Shown here: piece after piece, positions 54,276-63,005 of the stretch
Position numbering within the stretch: position 1 is the first letter of the stretch
Layout of the letters: every line of letters begins with the position of its first letter
Assembly (NCBI RefSeq): GCF_014268935.2
Contig: NZ_JABWRJ020000004.1
Span: 496,001 to 560,000 of the forward strand
Source of the DNA: Pseudomonas peradeniyensis
Lineage (GTDB): Bacteria; Pseudomonadota; Gammaproteobacteria; Pseudomonadales; Pseudomonadaceae
DNA: 64,000 bases
Direction: 5' to 3'
Program-made: the position numbers and the translations under genes
Notes under the pieces: generated by a model
The model's database searches: none
Seen by the model: only the letters and a program-made list of their open reading frames with translations
Told to the model about the DNA's origin: nothing

Positions 54276-57101
54276 TTACCTCTTGTTAATCGCTCGCCAG
54301 ATTGCGCCGCCGGATCGCAAGCCGGCCGCGATGGCTTTTTCCACCTCAGCCTGCGTGGCGGCCTGGATATTGCGTCCTGTTTGTTCCGGGCTTTGATCCG
54401 ACTGGACATTCGCTGCAGCCTGGCCGCCGGCGTCTACCTGAACCGATATCGGAAAGTTGTAGGTCGCCGAGGCGGCAGGTGCCTGCTGAGAACTACCGAC
54501 CATGCCTCCTGACGCATACCCCTTCTTGTTCAGCCGATCCAGGTGGTCGCGCATACCAGGCTGGCTCACCACCTCCTTGCGCACGACGAACTCCCCACCG
54601 TGGACAACGCCCTTCGGCTCGAACTTGCCGCCGTCCCCGGTGTAGCCACCAGTCGCGAATCCGTATTCAGGCGAATATCCGGCCGAAGAAGCGCCGAGCC
54701 TGGACGAGACTTCGCCCGCGCTTCCAGAGGCCATCCCGTTCGCACCACCACCGAACCAACCGCCGATCGCGCTGCCAGCAATGCTGGCGAAAATGCCAGT
54801 GGCGGCCTGACGAGTGGCGATGCGCGCCATGTCAGCCAGGATCGACTTGGTGAAGTCCGAGAACGAGAGCTTGCCGGAGATGGCGAAATTCGCCACCGCG
54901 TCCTCCATGGAACTGAAGGCGTTGGTGAAGAACGAACGCGACTGGCCGGCAACGTCACGGGCACTGTCCAGGTAGTCCTGGAACGCACCGCGCGCGCCGG
55001 CGCTCCAGCTGGATTGAGCCTGGTCCAGCTTGGCCCAGCCTTCTTGCTGAGCCGCGATGCGCTTGCCCAGGTACTCGCGCTCCAGGTCGATCTGCGCCTG
55101 CAGGTCCTGCCGCTGCTTCTCCCCCTGGGCGTTGGCCAGTTCGGTCTGCAGTTGCAGGATGCGGTTGTTGGTCTCCTGCTCAAGCTGCAGGCGTTCCTGC
55201 ATCCGCGCCGCTTCCTTCTGGCCCATGCCCACTGCATCGGCCCGGGCGGCGTACTCCATCCTTTCGGTGGCCAGCTTGCGCTCCATCTGGGCGCGGTACT
55301 GCTCGGCCTGGGTCAGGCCCTGGGCGCCTTTGATCGCCGCGGCATAGTTCGTCGAGGCCTGCGCCAGCGCCTTTCCGTACTCCTCCTGGCTGATCTTGCC
55401 CTTCTTAAAGGCCAGGTCCAGCTGCTGCTGTTCCTTGGTCAGGGCGCGGGCGGCCTGGGATGCCGGGTCGTACTGCGCGTACAGGCGGGAGAAGGTGTTC
55501 TCAGCCTCGGCCACGCCGCGATTGACGTTCTTCGGCGCGTTCTTCTTCGCCTCCCGCTCCTTGATGTCGGCGATTTCCTTCTCGATGTTCTTGCGGGCAA
55601 CCGCGTACTTTTTCTCTTCTTCGGCAGTAAGTCCGCCAGACTTCAATGCATCAGCTCTTGCCTTATCGAGATCAACCAGTTGCTTACTCAGCTTTTCTGT
55701 CTGAGTTTGTGCACTCTTGAACGTCGAGTTGATGACGTCCACGCCTTTCTTTCCGGCGTCGTTAACGATCCGCGTCGACGTACCTTCCCAAGCTTTCCAA
55801 GAGGCGTTGGCGATCTGTCCTTGAAGTTCAGTGGCACGCTTTTGGAGCGCCGCCATGCTTTGAGGGTTTATCCCCATAAGGCTCGATGCGGCAACACCGT
55901 TCTGGGCAATGCTCTTTTGTGCGTCAGCGATTTCCTTGTAGACCTCGGCAAGCTCCTGCTCTGGGGTTTTCTTGCGACCGACATCAAGCATCGCATCCCA
56001 TGCCCGCTTTGCCCGCGACGCAAGGGAATCCCAGGCGCTCTCGAGCGACCCCAGGTTGCTCTCCATCTCACTGGCCCTGCTGGTCAGGGTTGAGGCATAT
56101 GCCTCTGTCGCCACTTTTGCGGCGTCGATGGTCTTTCCTTGCTCCTGCAGTGCGGCGATGTTCGCGTACTGGGTCGCAGTGAGGAAATTCAGCTCCTCAT
56201 CCAGCTTCTTTACTGCTTCTACCGGACTCTTGGCGATATCGTTGAACGTCTTGACCACATCCGATATGTCAGCGCCGGTTTGCTTCGACCATGCGAGGGA
56301 AGCCCTCGTGATCTGGGCGTACATCGGTGTCAGCTTATTTCCTGCGGCAGCGAGCTGCTCCAGGACCTCGGACGCTGCTCCGACTGTCGATTGCGTTCTA
56401 GCAACCTGTTCGGCCAGGCCCGCCAGTTCGTTGTAGCTGGTGCCGGCCGCATTGCCGTTCTTGATAATGGAATCCGTTAGTCGGTCCGACTCTTCCGAGC
56501 CCTTGTAGTAGGCAAGACCAAGCGTAGCGGCGGCGGCTGCCGCTACCGTGAACGGATTCACGAGGCCAAGGACATATCCGCTCAGAGCGCGTGCAGCCGG
56601 AATTGCGCCACCAAACATATCCTTGAGCTGCCCGCCCTGCTGCAGAAACACGGTGAGCGGTGCTTGGCCGCCCTGGAGGCTCACAGCAATATCGGTGAAC
56701 TGCGCTGGCACTCCACGCAGCGCAGCCTGGTATGCCTTCGCGGACATGCCGGCCCTATTCATGCTCGTGGTTGTTTCACCAAGTGCGTCGCGCATCGTGT
56801 TGATACGATTGGTGTACTCAACGAAGGTATCACTCTCGACAATTCCAGCCTTCTTGTACTTGGCGAGCCTTTCCTGCATCTCGTCTAGACGACCCAGAGC
56901 TGCGACTGACGGGTTGATCTGACCGAGCAGCTGAGAAAGGGCCTTGCGCTGATCAGAAAGGCTTTCCGATACCCCTTCAGCGGACGCTGCCGCAGCATCC
57001 CCGGCCCTCTCCATTTGCTGCAGCGATCCAGTGAGGTCATCCGCATTTCGCTTCGCCCCGCGCGAGTCAATGGTTACGGCAAGGCGCGATTCTTGAGCCA
57101 T
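54276..57101 (-). CDS. H: Tail tape measure protein (lambda gpH type), 941 aa
   Basis: ATG at 57101 follows GGAGAAA; six upstream codons overlap the terminator and are rejected. The N-terminal region (RLAVTIDSRGAKRNADDLTG, FTDIAVSLQGGQAPLTVFLQ) is the lambda-type tape measure domain, followed by a long helical coiled coil and hydrophobic stretches near residues 190-220. The C-terminal part (FSDFTKSILADMARIATRQA) fits the lambda gpH C-terminal domain. It sets tail length. Confidence 0.95.
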   Translation of the reverse strand: MAQESRLAVTIDSRGAKRNADDLTGSLQQMERAGDAAAASAEGVSESLSDQRKALSQLLGQINPSVAALGRLDEMQERLAKYKKAGIVESDTFVEYTNRINTMRDALGETTTSMNRAGMSAKAYQAALRGVPAQFTDIAVSLQGGQAPLTVFLQQGGQLKDMFGGAIPAARALSGYVLGLVNPFTVAAAAAATLGLAYYKGSEESDRLTDSIIKNGNAAGTSYNELAGLAEQVARTQSTVGAASEVLEQLAAAGNKLTPMYAQITRASLAWSKQTGADISDVVKTFNDIAKSPVEAVKKLDEELNFLTATQYANIAALQEQGKTIDAAKVATEAYASTLTSRASEMESNLGSLESAWDSLASRAKRAWDAMLDVGRKKTPEQELAEVYKEIADAQKSIAQNGVAASSLMGINPQSMAALQKRATELQGQIANASWKAWEGTSTRIVNDAGKKGVDVINSTFKSAQTQTEKLSKQLVDLDKARADALKSGGLTAEEEKKYAVARKNIEKEIADIKEREAKKNAPKNVNRGVAEAENTFSRLYAQYDPASQAARALTKEQQQLDLAFKKGKISQEEYGKALAQASTNYAAAIKGAQGLTQAEQYRAQMERKLATERMEYAARADAVGMGQKEAARMQERLQLEQETNNRILQLQTELANAQGEKQRQDLQAQIDLEREYLGKRIAAQQEGWAKLDQAQSSWSAGARGAFQDYLDSARDVAGQSRSFFTNAFSSMEDAVANFAISGKLSFSDFTKSILADMARIATRQAATGIFASIAGSAIGGWFGGGANGMASGSAGEVSSRLGASSAGYSPEYGFATGGYTGDGGKFEPKGVVHGGEFVVRKEVVSQPGMRDHLDRLNKKGYASGGMVGSSQQAPAASATYNFPISVQVDAGGQAAANVQSDQSPEQTGRNIQAATQAEVEKAIAAGLRSGGAIWRAINKR

Positions 57102-57116
57102 CACTTTCTCCAGGCA

Positions 57117-57140
57117 CAAAAAAACCCGCCGAAGCGGGTT
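57117..57140 (-). terminator. Intrinsic terminator before the tape measure gene
   Basis: AACCCGC TTCG GCGGGTT (minus strand) followed by a run of seven T leading into the tape measure ribosome binding site. Confidence 0.8.
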
Positions 57141-57155
57141 CTTGATTGGTTTTGT

Positions 57156-57581
57156 TCAGCTCGCAGCAAGCTCGCTTCCGCAGTGCTTGCACTTGATTGC
57201 CTCAAACTTGACGTCTTCTGCGCAGAATGGGCAGGTCTTGGTTTGTACCTTTACCTCCGGGCGCGCAACTGTATCGCCTACCGGCTGAGGAGGAGTGCTT
57301 GCAGGTATCGTCTCTGGTCGCTTGAACGCCCACACCAGCGCGACGACCCATCCAAGCAGGGTCCAGCCCAGGAAGAAATTCACCAAGGCGATAGACGCAA
57401 TATTTGTGTGCCCACGAAGCTTCGCCTCAATGGTTGGCAACATGTAAAGAAGTGGCACGGTCACCAGGCCTGAGAACACTACAAGGTGACCGAAGGCGTT
57501 CAATTCATCACTTGGAATAGAGCCCATGCTGACGCTGTACGCCGCGAGGAATGCGAGAACCACGAACCTCAGTGCAAACAT
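57156..57581 (-). CDS. Superinfection immunity (Imm-like) membrane protein with zinc ribbon (141 aa)
   Basis: Three hydrophobic stretches occur: near residues 3-19, 31-48, and IALVNFFLGWTLLGWVVALV. The last is the Imm_superinfect motif (PF14373) named after T4 Imm. The C-terminal tail has CPFCAEDVKFEAIKCKHCG, a zinc ribbon often added to such proteins. It may block DNA entry of related phages while the prophage is resident. It sits as cargo inside the tail operon and is divergent from the 57820 gene. Confidence 0.75.
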   Translation of the reverse strand: MFALRFVVLAFLAAYSVSMGSIPSDELNAFGHLVVFSGLVTVPLLYMLPTIEAKLRGHTNIASIALVNFFLGWTLLGWVVALVWAFKRPETIPASTPPQPVGDTVARPEVKVQTKTCPFCAEDVKFEAIKCKHCGSELAAS

Positions 57582-57819
57582 TGTTCATCCCTGCTGAATG
57601 TATATGGCTTGATGCTAGCATTTCGGACCATGGCAACCAACACCATCTGCGCCAGCCGGCGCTCGCCGACAAAAGCCACCCTGTCCACCCATCCACCCTG
57701 GACGGAAAGCCAGTACATGGCCATGTCCGGGGCGTAGTAGCGTTGTGCCTCCCAACAAACCGCCCCGGCCCGTTGCCGGAAAGCCCATGGACTGGGGCAC
57801 GACGACCTAGGAGGTCACT

Positions 57820-58083
57820 ATGCGTGATGATGGCAAGCTTGATCCACTTGAAGGCCTGAGTTCGCCTTTTGCACTTGGCACCCTTTCCGCGCTCTTGGCC
57901 CTGACACGGGTCGTACAGATCCTAGCCGGCAAGGACAACGCCCTGATCGATAAGGCGATGGAGGCTGTGAAAGCACCCGACAACTTCACAGACCCTCAAA
58001 CGAAGCGTGTTTTCGAAGGACCAGCCCAGCAAGTTGCTGCTATTGCCAAGGAGACTAGAGAGGCGATGAAGCAACGGTCTTGA
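57820..58083 (+). CDS. Plus-strand cargo gene inside the tail operon (87 aa)
   Basis: ATG at 57820 has AGGAGG 6 nt upstream. The protein MRDDGKLDPLEGLSSPFALG, LGTLSALLALTRVVQILAGK, then a helical charged end (AQQVAAIAKETREAMKQRS) may have one weak membrane segment. It runs against all neighbours, so it needs its own promoter in the 238-bp spacer. Function unknown; likely expressed in the lysogen. Confidence 0.6.
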   Translation: MRDDGKLDPLEGLSSPFALGTLSALLALTRVVQILAGKDNALIDKAMEAVKAPDNFTDPQTKRVFEGPAQQVAAIAKETREAMKQRS

Positions 58084-58180
58084 CGATATTGCTTATCATC
58101 GCCTCATGTGCATCAATCTGGCGCGCAACCTTTTTCTCTCTTTTCTCTTTGCGCGCCGGCTTACGTCGTTTTCTTTGCAT
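58055..58180 (-). CDS. Small basic protein (41 aa)
   Basis: ATG at 58180 has GGAGAGG 3 nt upstream; longer in-frame starts to 58252 overlap the GT gene. The product MQRKRRKPARKEKREKKVAR is extremely basic at the N-terminus and helical after that. It overlaps the end of the convergent gene at 57820-58083 by 29 bp. Nucleic-acid binding is plausible. Confidence 0.5.
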   Translation of the reverse strand: MQRKRRKPARKEKREKKVARQIDAHEAMISNIVKTVASSPL

Positions 58181-58205
58181 ATCCCTCTCCTGCGGCCTGG
58201 CCGCG

Positions 58206-58978
58206 TCAGTCGTTACTGTTCTGCTCCGCCCAGTTGGCGCGGAACTCTTCATCCAGGGCGAACACCACGGCCTCGAGCTCGTCGCGATCGATGGCGGTCG
58301 GGTGCCGGACCAGGTACTCGCTGACCATGCCTGCGGTGATCGGCGCCGGCGCGGCCATCATTCCGACGTACTGCCGTGACCTGCTGATCGCGTTGTAGGC
58401 GTCGAGCAGCTGGTCAGTTACCGGGTCAATCTCTGGGGCCTCCGGTACCGCGCCTACGCCGCTCAGGCGCTCGCGTTTCCAGCGCTTTTTCTCGTTCTCT
58501 TCGCCCGCCCAGTCGCGGCCCCATCGGTAGACGGCGAGAGCTTTCCCGCCGACTCCTTGATGCGCTCCTCGACGCGGTTGGCGATGTCGACGCCGGTGCG
58601 CAGGGCCAGGAAGTAGACGCTGGGCATCTGCTCGATCAGGGCCTTGCCGAGCTCCGGGGTGTACTGCGCCGGCTCGCCCGGGCGCTCGGCCACGTCGACG
58701 CCCTGCCAATCCTTGATCAGGTGGTGCGCCACCAGGTCCATGTAGAGCTCGTCGTCGACCTCGATCTCAGCCTGAGGGATCTGCGCAACGCTGAACTGCT
58801 TGGTGCCGACGCCGGCCTGGGAGTCGACTGCCGCCAGGTGGCGGTTGATCAGCGCGCGGTGCGATCGGTACACCGGGTCGGCGGCGGAGCCAACCAGGAT
58901 CTTGGCGCCTGGGGCGAACTCCACCCAGCGCTGGCCGTGGAGGTCCAGCTCTGGCTTGCGAGCAATGGTGAATCCCAT
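58206..58978 (-). CDS. GT: Tail assembly chaperone GT, -1 frameshift product
   Basis: A shift at G GGA AAG (58547-58541 minus) leads from the G frame into one that reads ALAVYRWGRDWAGEENEKKR and ends at TGA 58208-58206. The extension is the T domain that recruits tail tube subunits in lambda. The joined product should be about 257 residues. Confidence 0.85.
58463..58978 (-). CDS. G: Tail assembly chaperone G (171 aa)
   Basis: ATG at 58978 (AGAGGAAG upstream) gives MGFTIARKPELDLHGQRWVE and GAKILVGSAADPVYRSHRAL, with a helical C-terminal half and a basic end after the slippery site. In lambda, G and GT coat the tape measure before tube assembly. Codons before 58978 run into the tail tube gene and are rejected. 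Confidence 0.85.
   Translation of the reverse strand: MGFTIARKPELDLHGQRWVEFAPGAKILVGSAADPVYRSHRALINRHLAAVDSQAGVGTKQFSVAQIPQAEIEVDDELYMDLVAHHLIKDWQGVDVAERPGEPAQYTPELGKALIEQMPSVYFLALRTGVDIANRVEERIKESAGKLSPSTDGAATGRAKRTRKSAGNASA
58541..58547 (-). promoter_or_regulatory. Programmed -1 frameshift site G GGA AAG
   Basis: This is exactly the heptamer used by lambda gene G, in the correct phase (GCG GGA AAG), about 80 bases before the G stop codon. Confidence 0.9.
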
Positions 58979-59034
58979 GGTCTTCCTCTGCGGTAAAAGG
59001 CCCGGCACGCACCGCAGGGCGCGCCGGGCAATGG

Positions 59035-60204
59035 TTACGCCGTGACGGTGATCGCCGCGGTGCCTTTCTTGGTGCCATCCGCGGTGCTGGTGGCGGTAAT
59101 GGTCGCGCTGCCGACGGCCACACCGGTCACGACACCGGAGGCGCTGACAGTGGCCTTGCTCACATCGGAGCTGGACCAGGTGACGGCCTGGGTCGCGCCA
59201 GCCGGGGCTACGGTGGCAGCCAAGTTGGTGGTCGCTGCCACTGCCACGCTGGCGGTCGACGGGGCCACGGTCACGCCGGTGGGCGCCGGCGGTGCCTGGC
59301 GGCGGGTGATGGTCGGCGACACGCGGCGGGCGGTGTAGGTCAACTCCACCTGGATGATGTCGGTGGCGCCGCCATCCGGCCAGGACCCGCTGATCTCCAT
59401 CTCCGGGATCAGGAAGTCGTAGGCGCCGTCGGCATTGCCCAGGGTGAACTCGAAGCTGATCGCATCGCCGGTCTGCTGCTTCTTCCACAGCTCGTAGGCC
59501 GTCTTGGCCCAGCTCAGGGTGATGCTGCCCGACGGCGTGAAGGTGGTCGGGATGATGTTGCCGGCGAAGGGGTTGCCGTTGCCGATGCAGCGCTGGGTCT
59601 GCACCGCATTGTCGAACTGCAGGTTGAAGGTATCGACGCAGACGTTGTTGTCGCCGACCTGGGCCCCGTTGAGCTTGAGGCCAGAGACATCCTTGAAGCC
59701 GTAGCGCCGCTGGAAGGCCTCGGCCACCGGCGTCAGGATGAAGTTGGTGTCGTCGTCCTTGTCCTGCCAGCCGGTCGCGGCGAAGGTGGTAGTCACCTCG
59801 ATCTCGCCGTCGTTCGGCACCTGGATGTTCATGGTGGCGACCTGGGCGCCGGTGGCCTTGCCGGCGATGCCGACATCCGCGGCGTAGTAGCCCAGGCTGA
59901 AGCTGATGCGGTCATTACCCATGGTCAGGACGTTGTTGTCCCAATCCTTGCCGAAGCAGGACGCCATGAACTCGTCCAGCGCGCCGAAGCGCATCTTGGT
60001 GCCGACATCGCCGGCCACGTCCACGGTGGTCTGGGCGGTGCCCTGCGACATGCGGTCTTCGCCGATCTCATTGTTCTCGGCGGTGTTGTAGGTGGGCCCG
60101 ACACCAAAGCTGGTACGCGTCAGTACGTTCCAGGAGCCCGGCGGGGTGGTGCCTGGCGTGACTTCACGAATCCAGGCGGTTGCAACCTTGGCACCACTCG
60201 ACAT
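59035..60204 (-). CDS. Major tail tube protein with C-terminal Ig-like domain (389 aa)
   Basis: Residues 1-290 form the tube part (TAENNEIGEDRMSQGTAQTT, GLKLNGAQVGDNNVCVDTFN). After a Pro-rich linker, residues 305-389 (VTVAPSTASVAVAATTNLAA and ATITATSTADGTKKGTAAIT) form a BIG2-type Ig domain. Ig decorations on tail tubes are known in lambda-like phages and are thought to bind cell-surface sugars weakly. It lies between the tail terminator and G genes. Confidence 0.9.
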   Translation of the reverse strand: MSSGAKVATAWIREVTPGTTPPGSWNVLTRTSFGVGPTYNTAENNEIGEDRMSQGTAQTTVDVAGDVGTKMRFGALDEFMASCFGKDWDNNVLTMGNDRISFSLGYYAADVGIAGKATGAQVATMNIQVPNDGEIEVTTTFAATGWQDKDDDTNFILTPVAEAFQRRYGFKDVSGLKLNGAQVGDNNVCVDTFNLQFDNAVQTQRCIGNGNPFAGNIIPTTFTPSGSITLSWAKTAYELWKKQQTGDAISFEFTLGNADGAYDFLIPEMEISGSWPDGGATDIIQVELTYTARRVSPTITRRQAPPAPTGVTVAPSTASVAVAATTNLAATVAPAGATQAVTWSSSDVSKATVSASGVVTGVAVGSATITATSTADGTKKGTAAITVTA

Positions 60205-60230
60205 GGCGTGATTCTCCTATCAATAGGCGT

Positions 60231-60251
60231 AAAAAAACCGCCATGGGCGGT
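60231..60251 (-). terminator. Intrinsic terminator before the tail tube gene
   Basis: CCGCC CAT GGCGG (minus strand) with a run of seven T. Confidence 0.75.
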
Positions 60252-60262
60252 GGGTGGCGGCC

Positions 60263-60670
60263 TCAGTAGGCCCGGTATGGAATGGACAGGTTGACCTGGT
60301 ACCAGCCGTGGCCGTCATCGCCGATAGTGCTGGCAGATGCCGCGTAGCACTCGAATGGCCCGGCCGGGTCGCTGTAGAACTGGAAGTGCTCGACCAGCGT
60401 GTCGGCGGCCTTGGTGATGGCCAAGGTGCCCTTGTAGCTGGGCACAAACAGCTGGACGATGATGATTCCGGTGCGGCGCACGCAGGGGCCGATGCCGATC
60501 TCCTGCGCACTGGAAAGACCCGGCACATCGGCCAGCCTGGCCCAGATCGGTTTGCCGGCCGGGTCGAACGGTCCCTTGAGGGGGTTCGGGTAGTCCACAG
60601 CGTCAGCCGGGATACCAGCCCAGTGCTGCATGCGCCCGATCACGATGGCGCGGATCTGTTCGAAGGTCAT
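60263..60670 (-). CDS. Tail terminator-type protein (DUF4128-like), 135 aa
   Basis: MTFEQIRAIVIGRMQHWAGI, ARLADVPGLSSAQEIGIGPC and GIIIVQLFVPSYKGTLAI resemble the gpU/DUF4128 tail terminators that cap the tube. It lies between the gp10-like and tail tube genes and overlaps the former by ATGA. Confidence 0.75.
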   Translation of the reverse strand: MTFEQIRAIVIGRMQHWAGIPADAVDYPNPLKGPFDPAGKPIWARLADVPGLSSAQEIGIGPCVRRTGIIIVQLFVPSYKGTLAITKAADTLVEHFQFYSDPAGPFECYAASASTIGDDGHGWYQVNLSIPYRAY

Positions 60671-61065
60671 TTGTTGAAGGCCTGTGTCGCGCCGTAGAAG
60701 GCGATGCCGTAGATACCCGCGGGCGCTTGCCGCGAGTGGCCGTCTTCGAGCGCGCCGGCGTATGCCAGGTTGTTCTGGATGAAGGTGACGGTGTAGGGCT
60801 CAAGGCCTGACAGCGCGCTCTCGCCCTTGGCGACTGTCTCCCGGCCGCTTTTGTCGTATTCGTCGAGGGAGTAGTACACCGGCGAGCCGATGCTGACGAT
60901 GTTGTTGGCCAGGAAGCGCCCGGTATCCACAGGGGCTCGCAGTACGATCTCGCCAAGCATTGCCAGCGTGATCGACCGGTGCCTCTCGGCCAGGGCATCC
61001 TCCACCACTCCGATGAATGCCGACGGCGGCACGGTCCAGGCGCGCCCTCCTCTCTGCTTGGCCAT
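60667..61065 (-). CDS. HK97 gp10-like / minor tail protein (132 aa)
   Basis: ATG at 61065 overlaps the upstream stop (TGATG). It contains RAPVDTGRFLANNIVSIGSP and NNLAYAGALEDGHSRQAPAG, the pattern of gp10/lambda gpZ-like proteins that join tail to head. Confidence 0.8.
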   Translation of the reverse strand: MAKQRGGRAWTVPPSAFIGVVEDALAERHRSITLAMLGEIVLRAPVDTGRFLANNIVSIGSPVYYSLDEYDKSGRETVAKGESALSGLEPYTVTFIQNNLAYAGALEDGHSRQAPAGIYGIAFYGATQAFNK

Positions 61066-61451
61066 CACGCCTTCCTCAGCTGAAGGTCATGGTGCACCCC
61101 GGCAGGGTCACCACCCACGCGCACAATGCGATATCCCTTCGCGGGTATGCCGAGGATTCCAACGTTGGAGATGGTTTCCACCAGGTGTCCGATGTCGGGT
61201 CGGTCGGCCACTTCGTTGGTGAGCGCGATCAGCTGGATGTCGCCGAACTTGATGTTCTGCCCGTCCACACGCTTCTCATCGTACTCATGAAACACTCCGC
61301 GCCCAGCGTAGATCACAGGCTGCGCAGTGGTTTCCTCGGCAACCGGATCGAAGACGCCTGGGCCCATGTACTCGCCAGTGAACGCGGTCACCGACTCCGC
61401 GAAGACGTCATCGAATAGCTCCCCGAAGATTTCCTGCATCTCGTCGCGCAT
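61065..61451 (-). CDS. Head-tail connector-type protein (128 aa)
   Basis: It starts MRDEMQEIFGELFDDVFAES, inside the last 44 bp of the Mu-F-like gene. The beta-rich part (RGVFHEYDEKRVDGQNIKFG, IQLIALTNEVAD) resembles head completion/closure proteins (lambda FII or ATP-binding sugar transporter-like ZorD fold groups). The position suits a connector; the family is not certain. Confidence 0.6.
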   Translation of the reverse strand: MRDEMQEIFGELFDDVFAESVTAFTGEYMGPGVFDPVAEETTAQPVIYAGRGVFHEYDEKRVDGQNIKFGDIQLIALTNEVADRPDIGHLVETISNVGILGIPAKGYRIVRVGGDPAGVHHDLQLRKA

Positions 61452-62439
61452 AGTTCGCCCTTATGGTGTACCGGGCTTGGCACCGGCAATTCGCGGTTTC
61501 GTCCCACCCGGCGCCTAGGGACCGGTCGCCCGGGTACCGCAGGAGTGCGCCAGAGTTGGTGCTGAATGGCTCACCCAACGCCCGGGTCTGACCCTGCATG
61601 CCGGCGTGGCTGTTGCGCACCTTCTCGTCTCGCCTAGTCTCCCAGTCCTTGACGATGGCTTCCCGCGGCAGCCCGCGCTCGACCAGTTGCTCATACACCC
61701 GGTCCCGGCCAGCGCTGAACGACTCAAGCGCCTCGGTTCGGGCAATCATCTGTGCATGGGTCTGTAGCAGGCGGTCGGCGTAGCGCCCGGCGATGCGGTC
61801 TGCATCAGCGCTGTTGACTGGCGTACCCGCCTTCAGCGCCCGCATGACCATGGAGTCGAAGCGCTTGTCGCGGCGGGTGCGAGTCAGGTACTTGCGCAGC
61901 TGCTCAGGGTCACCGCTGCGCAACTGGGTGCGGGCATCGGCCACGTACTGTGAGAAATTGCCAGGCAGCCCTACCGTTCCGCCTGTGCGCCGCCCGGTCT
62001 GCTTGCTCACACGACCAGCCAGGTCCAGCGCGATCTGCCTAGGGCTTCTGCCGGCCTGCAGGCCAGAGGAAACCGTAACACTGATCCCGTCGATTTGATC
62101 CATGGCCATTTGCGCCTTCAGGGTGGCGATGCGCTGCGACAGCCACGACTGGGCTCCTTCGGCATTCACATCCAGCTCCTGCCTGCCCAGGCTGCGCGGC
62201 ACGCTATTCGCCTCGACCTTGGCGCCGGCCATGAATCCCGACCGGATCAACTCCATCAGCGCGCCGAACACCCCAACCGTGAGCAACTCGCCCAGGGCGG
62301 ATTCGTCTCGCGTCGCGATGAGGCGCTCGATCTCGGCGATGGTGGCCGCGTCCAGGGTTGCCCGAATCTGGTCGAGGTAGGCCTTGGCCATCGCTGGCTC
62401 CATGCCATCGATCTGCCGGATGAGTTCTGCCTGGTTCAC
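61408..62439 (-). CDS. Mu gpF-like phage head morphogenesis protein (343 aa)
   Basis: GTG at 62439 overlaps the upstream stop; an in-frame start at 62466 is possible. The C-terminal part (WETRRDEKVRNSHAGMQGQT, RYPGDRSLGAGWDETANCRC) is the Mu F/SPP1 gp7 minor head signature. It is an internal or portal-linked head protein. In most phages it lies next to the portal; here it follows the capsid and connector genes. Confidence 0.9.
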   Translation of the reverse strand: MNQAELIRQIDGMEPAMAKAYLDQIRATLDAATIAEIERLIATRDESALGELLTVGVFGALMELIRSGFMAGAKVEANSVPRSLGRQELDVNAEGAQSWLSQRIATLKAQMAMDQIDGISVTVSSGLQAGRSPRQIALDLAGRVSKQTGRRTGGTVGLPGNFSQYVADARTQLRSGDPEQLRKYLTRTRRDKRFDSMVMRALKAGTPVNSADADRIAGRYADRLLQTHAQMIARTEALESFSAGRDRVYEQLVERGLPREAIVKDWETRRDEKVRNSHAGMQGQTRALGEPFSTNSGALLRYPGDRSLGAGWDETANCRCQARYTIRANYARRDAGNLRGAIR

Positions 62440-62954
62440 ACGACCACCACTGCTGGCAGCGGGCACCGCAGCACCATGATTGGTGCCAGGATGTCGTTGA
62501 TGATGCCGACCACGGGCTTGTTGGGCTGGCCGTCGACATCATCAGGGCCGAAGAACTCGGTTTCCAGTGGGCCCACCTTGGCGCGTTTGACGGCCTTGGA
62601 TGCCACATAGTCAGGGTTCAGGCTGCCAGGCTTCACCAGTTCACGCAGTGCGCCTTCATAGGAGGCCTGCTCAACCTCACGCGGCACCGAGCCTGAGTCG
62701 ATTGGGTCGCCGTTTCGGTCCGTTGCGCCGGTGCGCGGCCATTGCAGCGCCTGGTCACGGCCACCGACCTTGCGACCGGGGAACGACAGAACGCAGCCGG
62801 TGACCGGCAGCTGGGTGCCAAGGCCGTCGATGTAGGCTGAGGCTCGCGCCAGTGCCGCTTCCTTGTCGGCCTGAGTAGCAGCCGCCCAGGCGGCATTGCC
62901 ACGGGCCGTGTGGTAGGCATCTGCGCCCGCCACGGTACCGTAGTAGTCAGCCAT
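62436..62954 (-). CDS. DnaT-like / head-tail connector protein (172 aa)
   Basis: ATG at 62954 (MADYYGTVAGADAYHTARGN) with GARASAYIDGLG-like helix (ALARASAYIDGLG) and RKVGGRDQALQWPRTGATDR match a phage connector family sometimes labelled 'putative DnaT-like ssDNA-binding protein'. Position after the capsid gene supports a connector role. Confidence 0.8.
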   Translation of the reverse strand: MADYYGTVAGADAYHTARGNAAWAAATQADKEAALARASAYIDGLGTQLPVTGCVLSFPGRKVGGRDQALQWPRTGATDRNGDPIDSGSVPREVEQASYEGALRELVKPGSLNPDYVASKAVKRAKVGPLETEFFGPDDVDGQPNKPVVGIINDILAPIMVLRCPLPAVVVV

Positions 62955-63005
62955 CATCGCTCTCGAATAAGTGGGCGCCGGATTTGCCAGAACGCCCGGG
63001 GGTTG

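Noticed and set aside
57615..57800. Minus-strand 61-codon frame opposite the spacer before the 57820 gene
   Set aside because: The product is Gly/Arg-rich with no ribosome binding site, and the stretch more likely holds divergent promoters.
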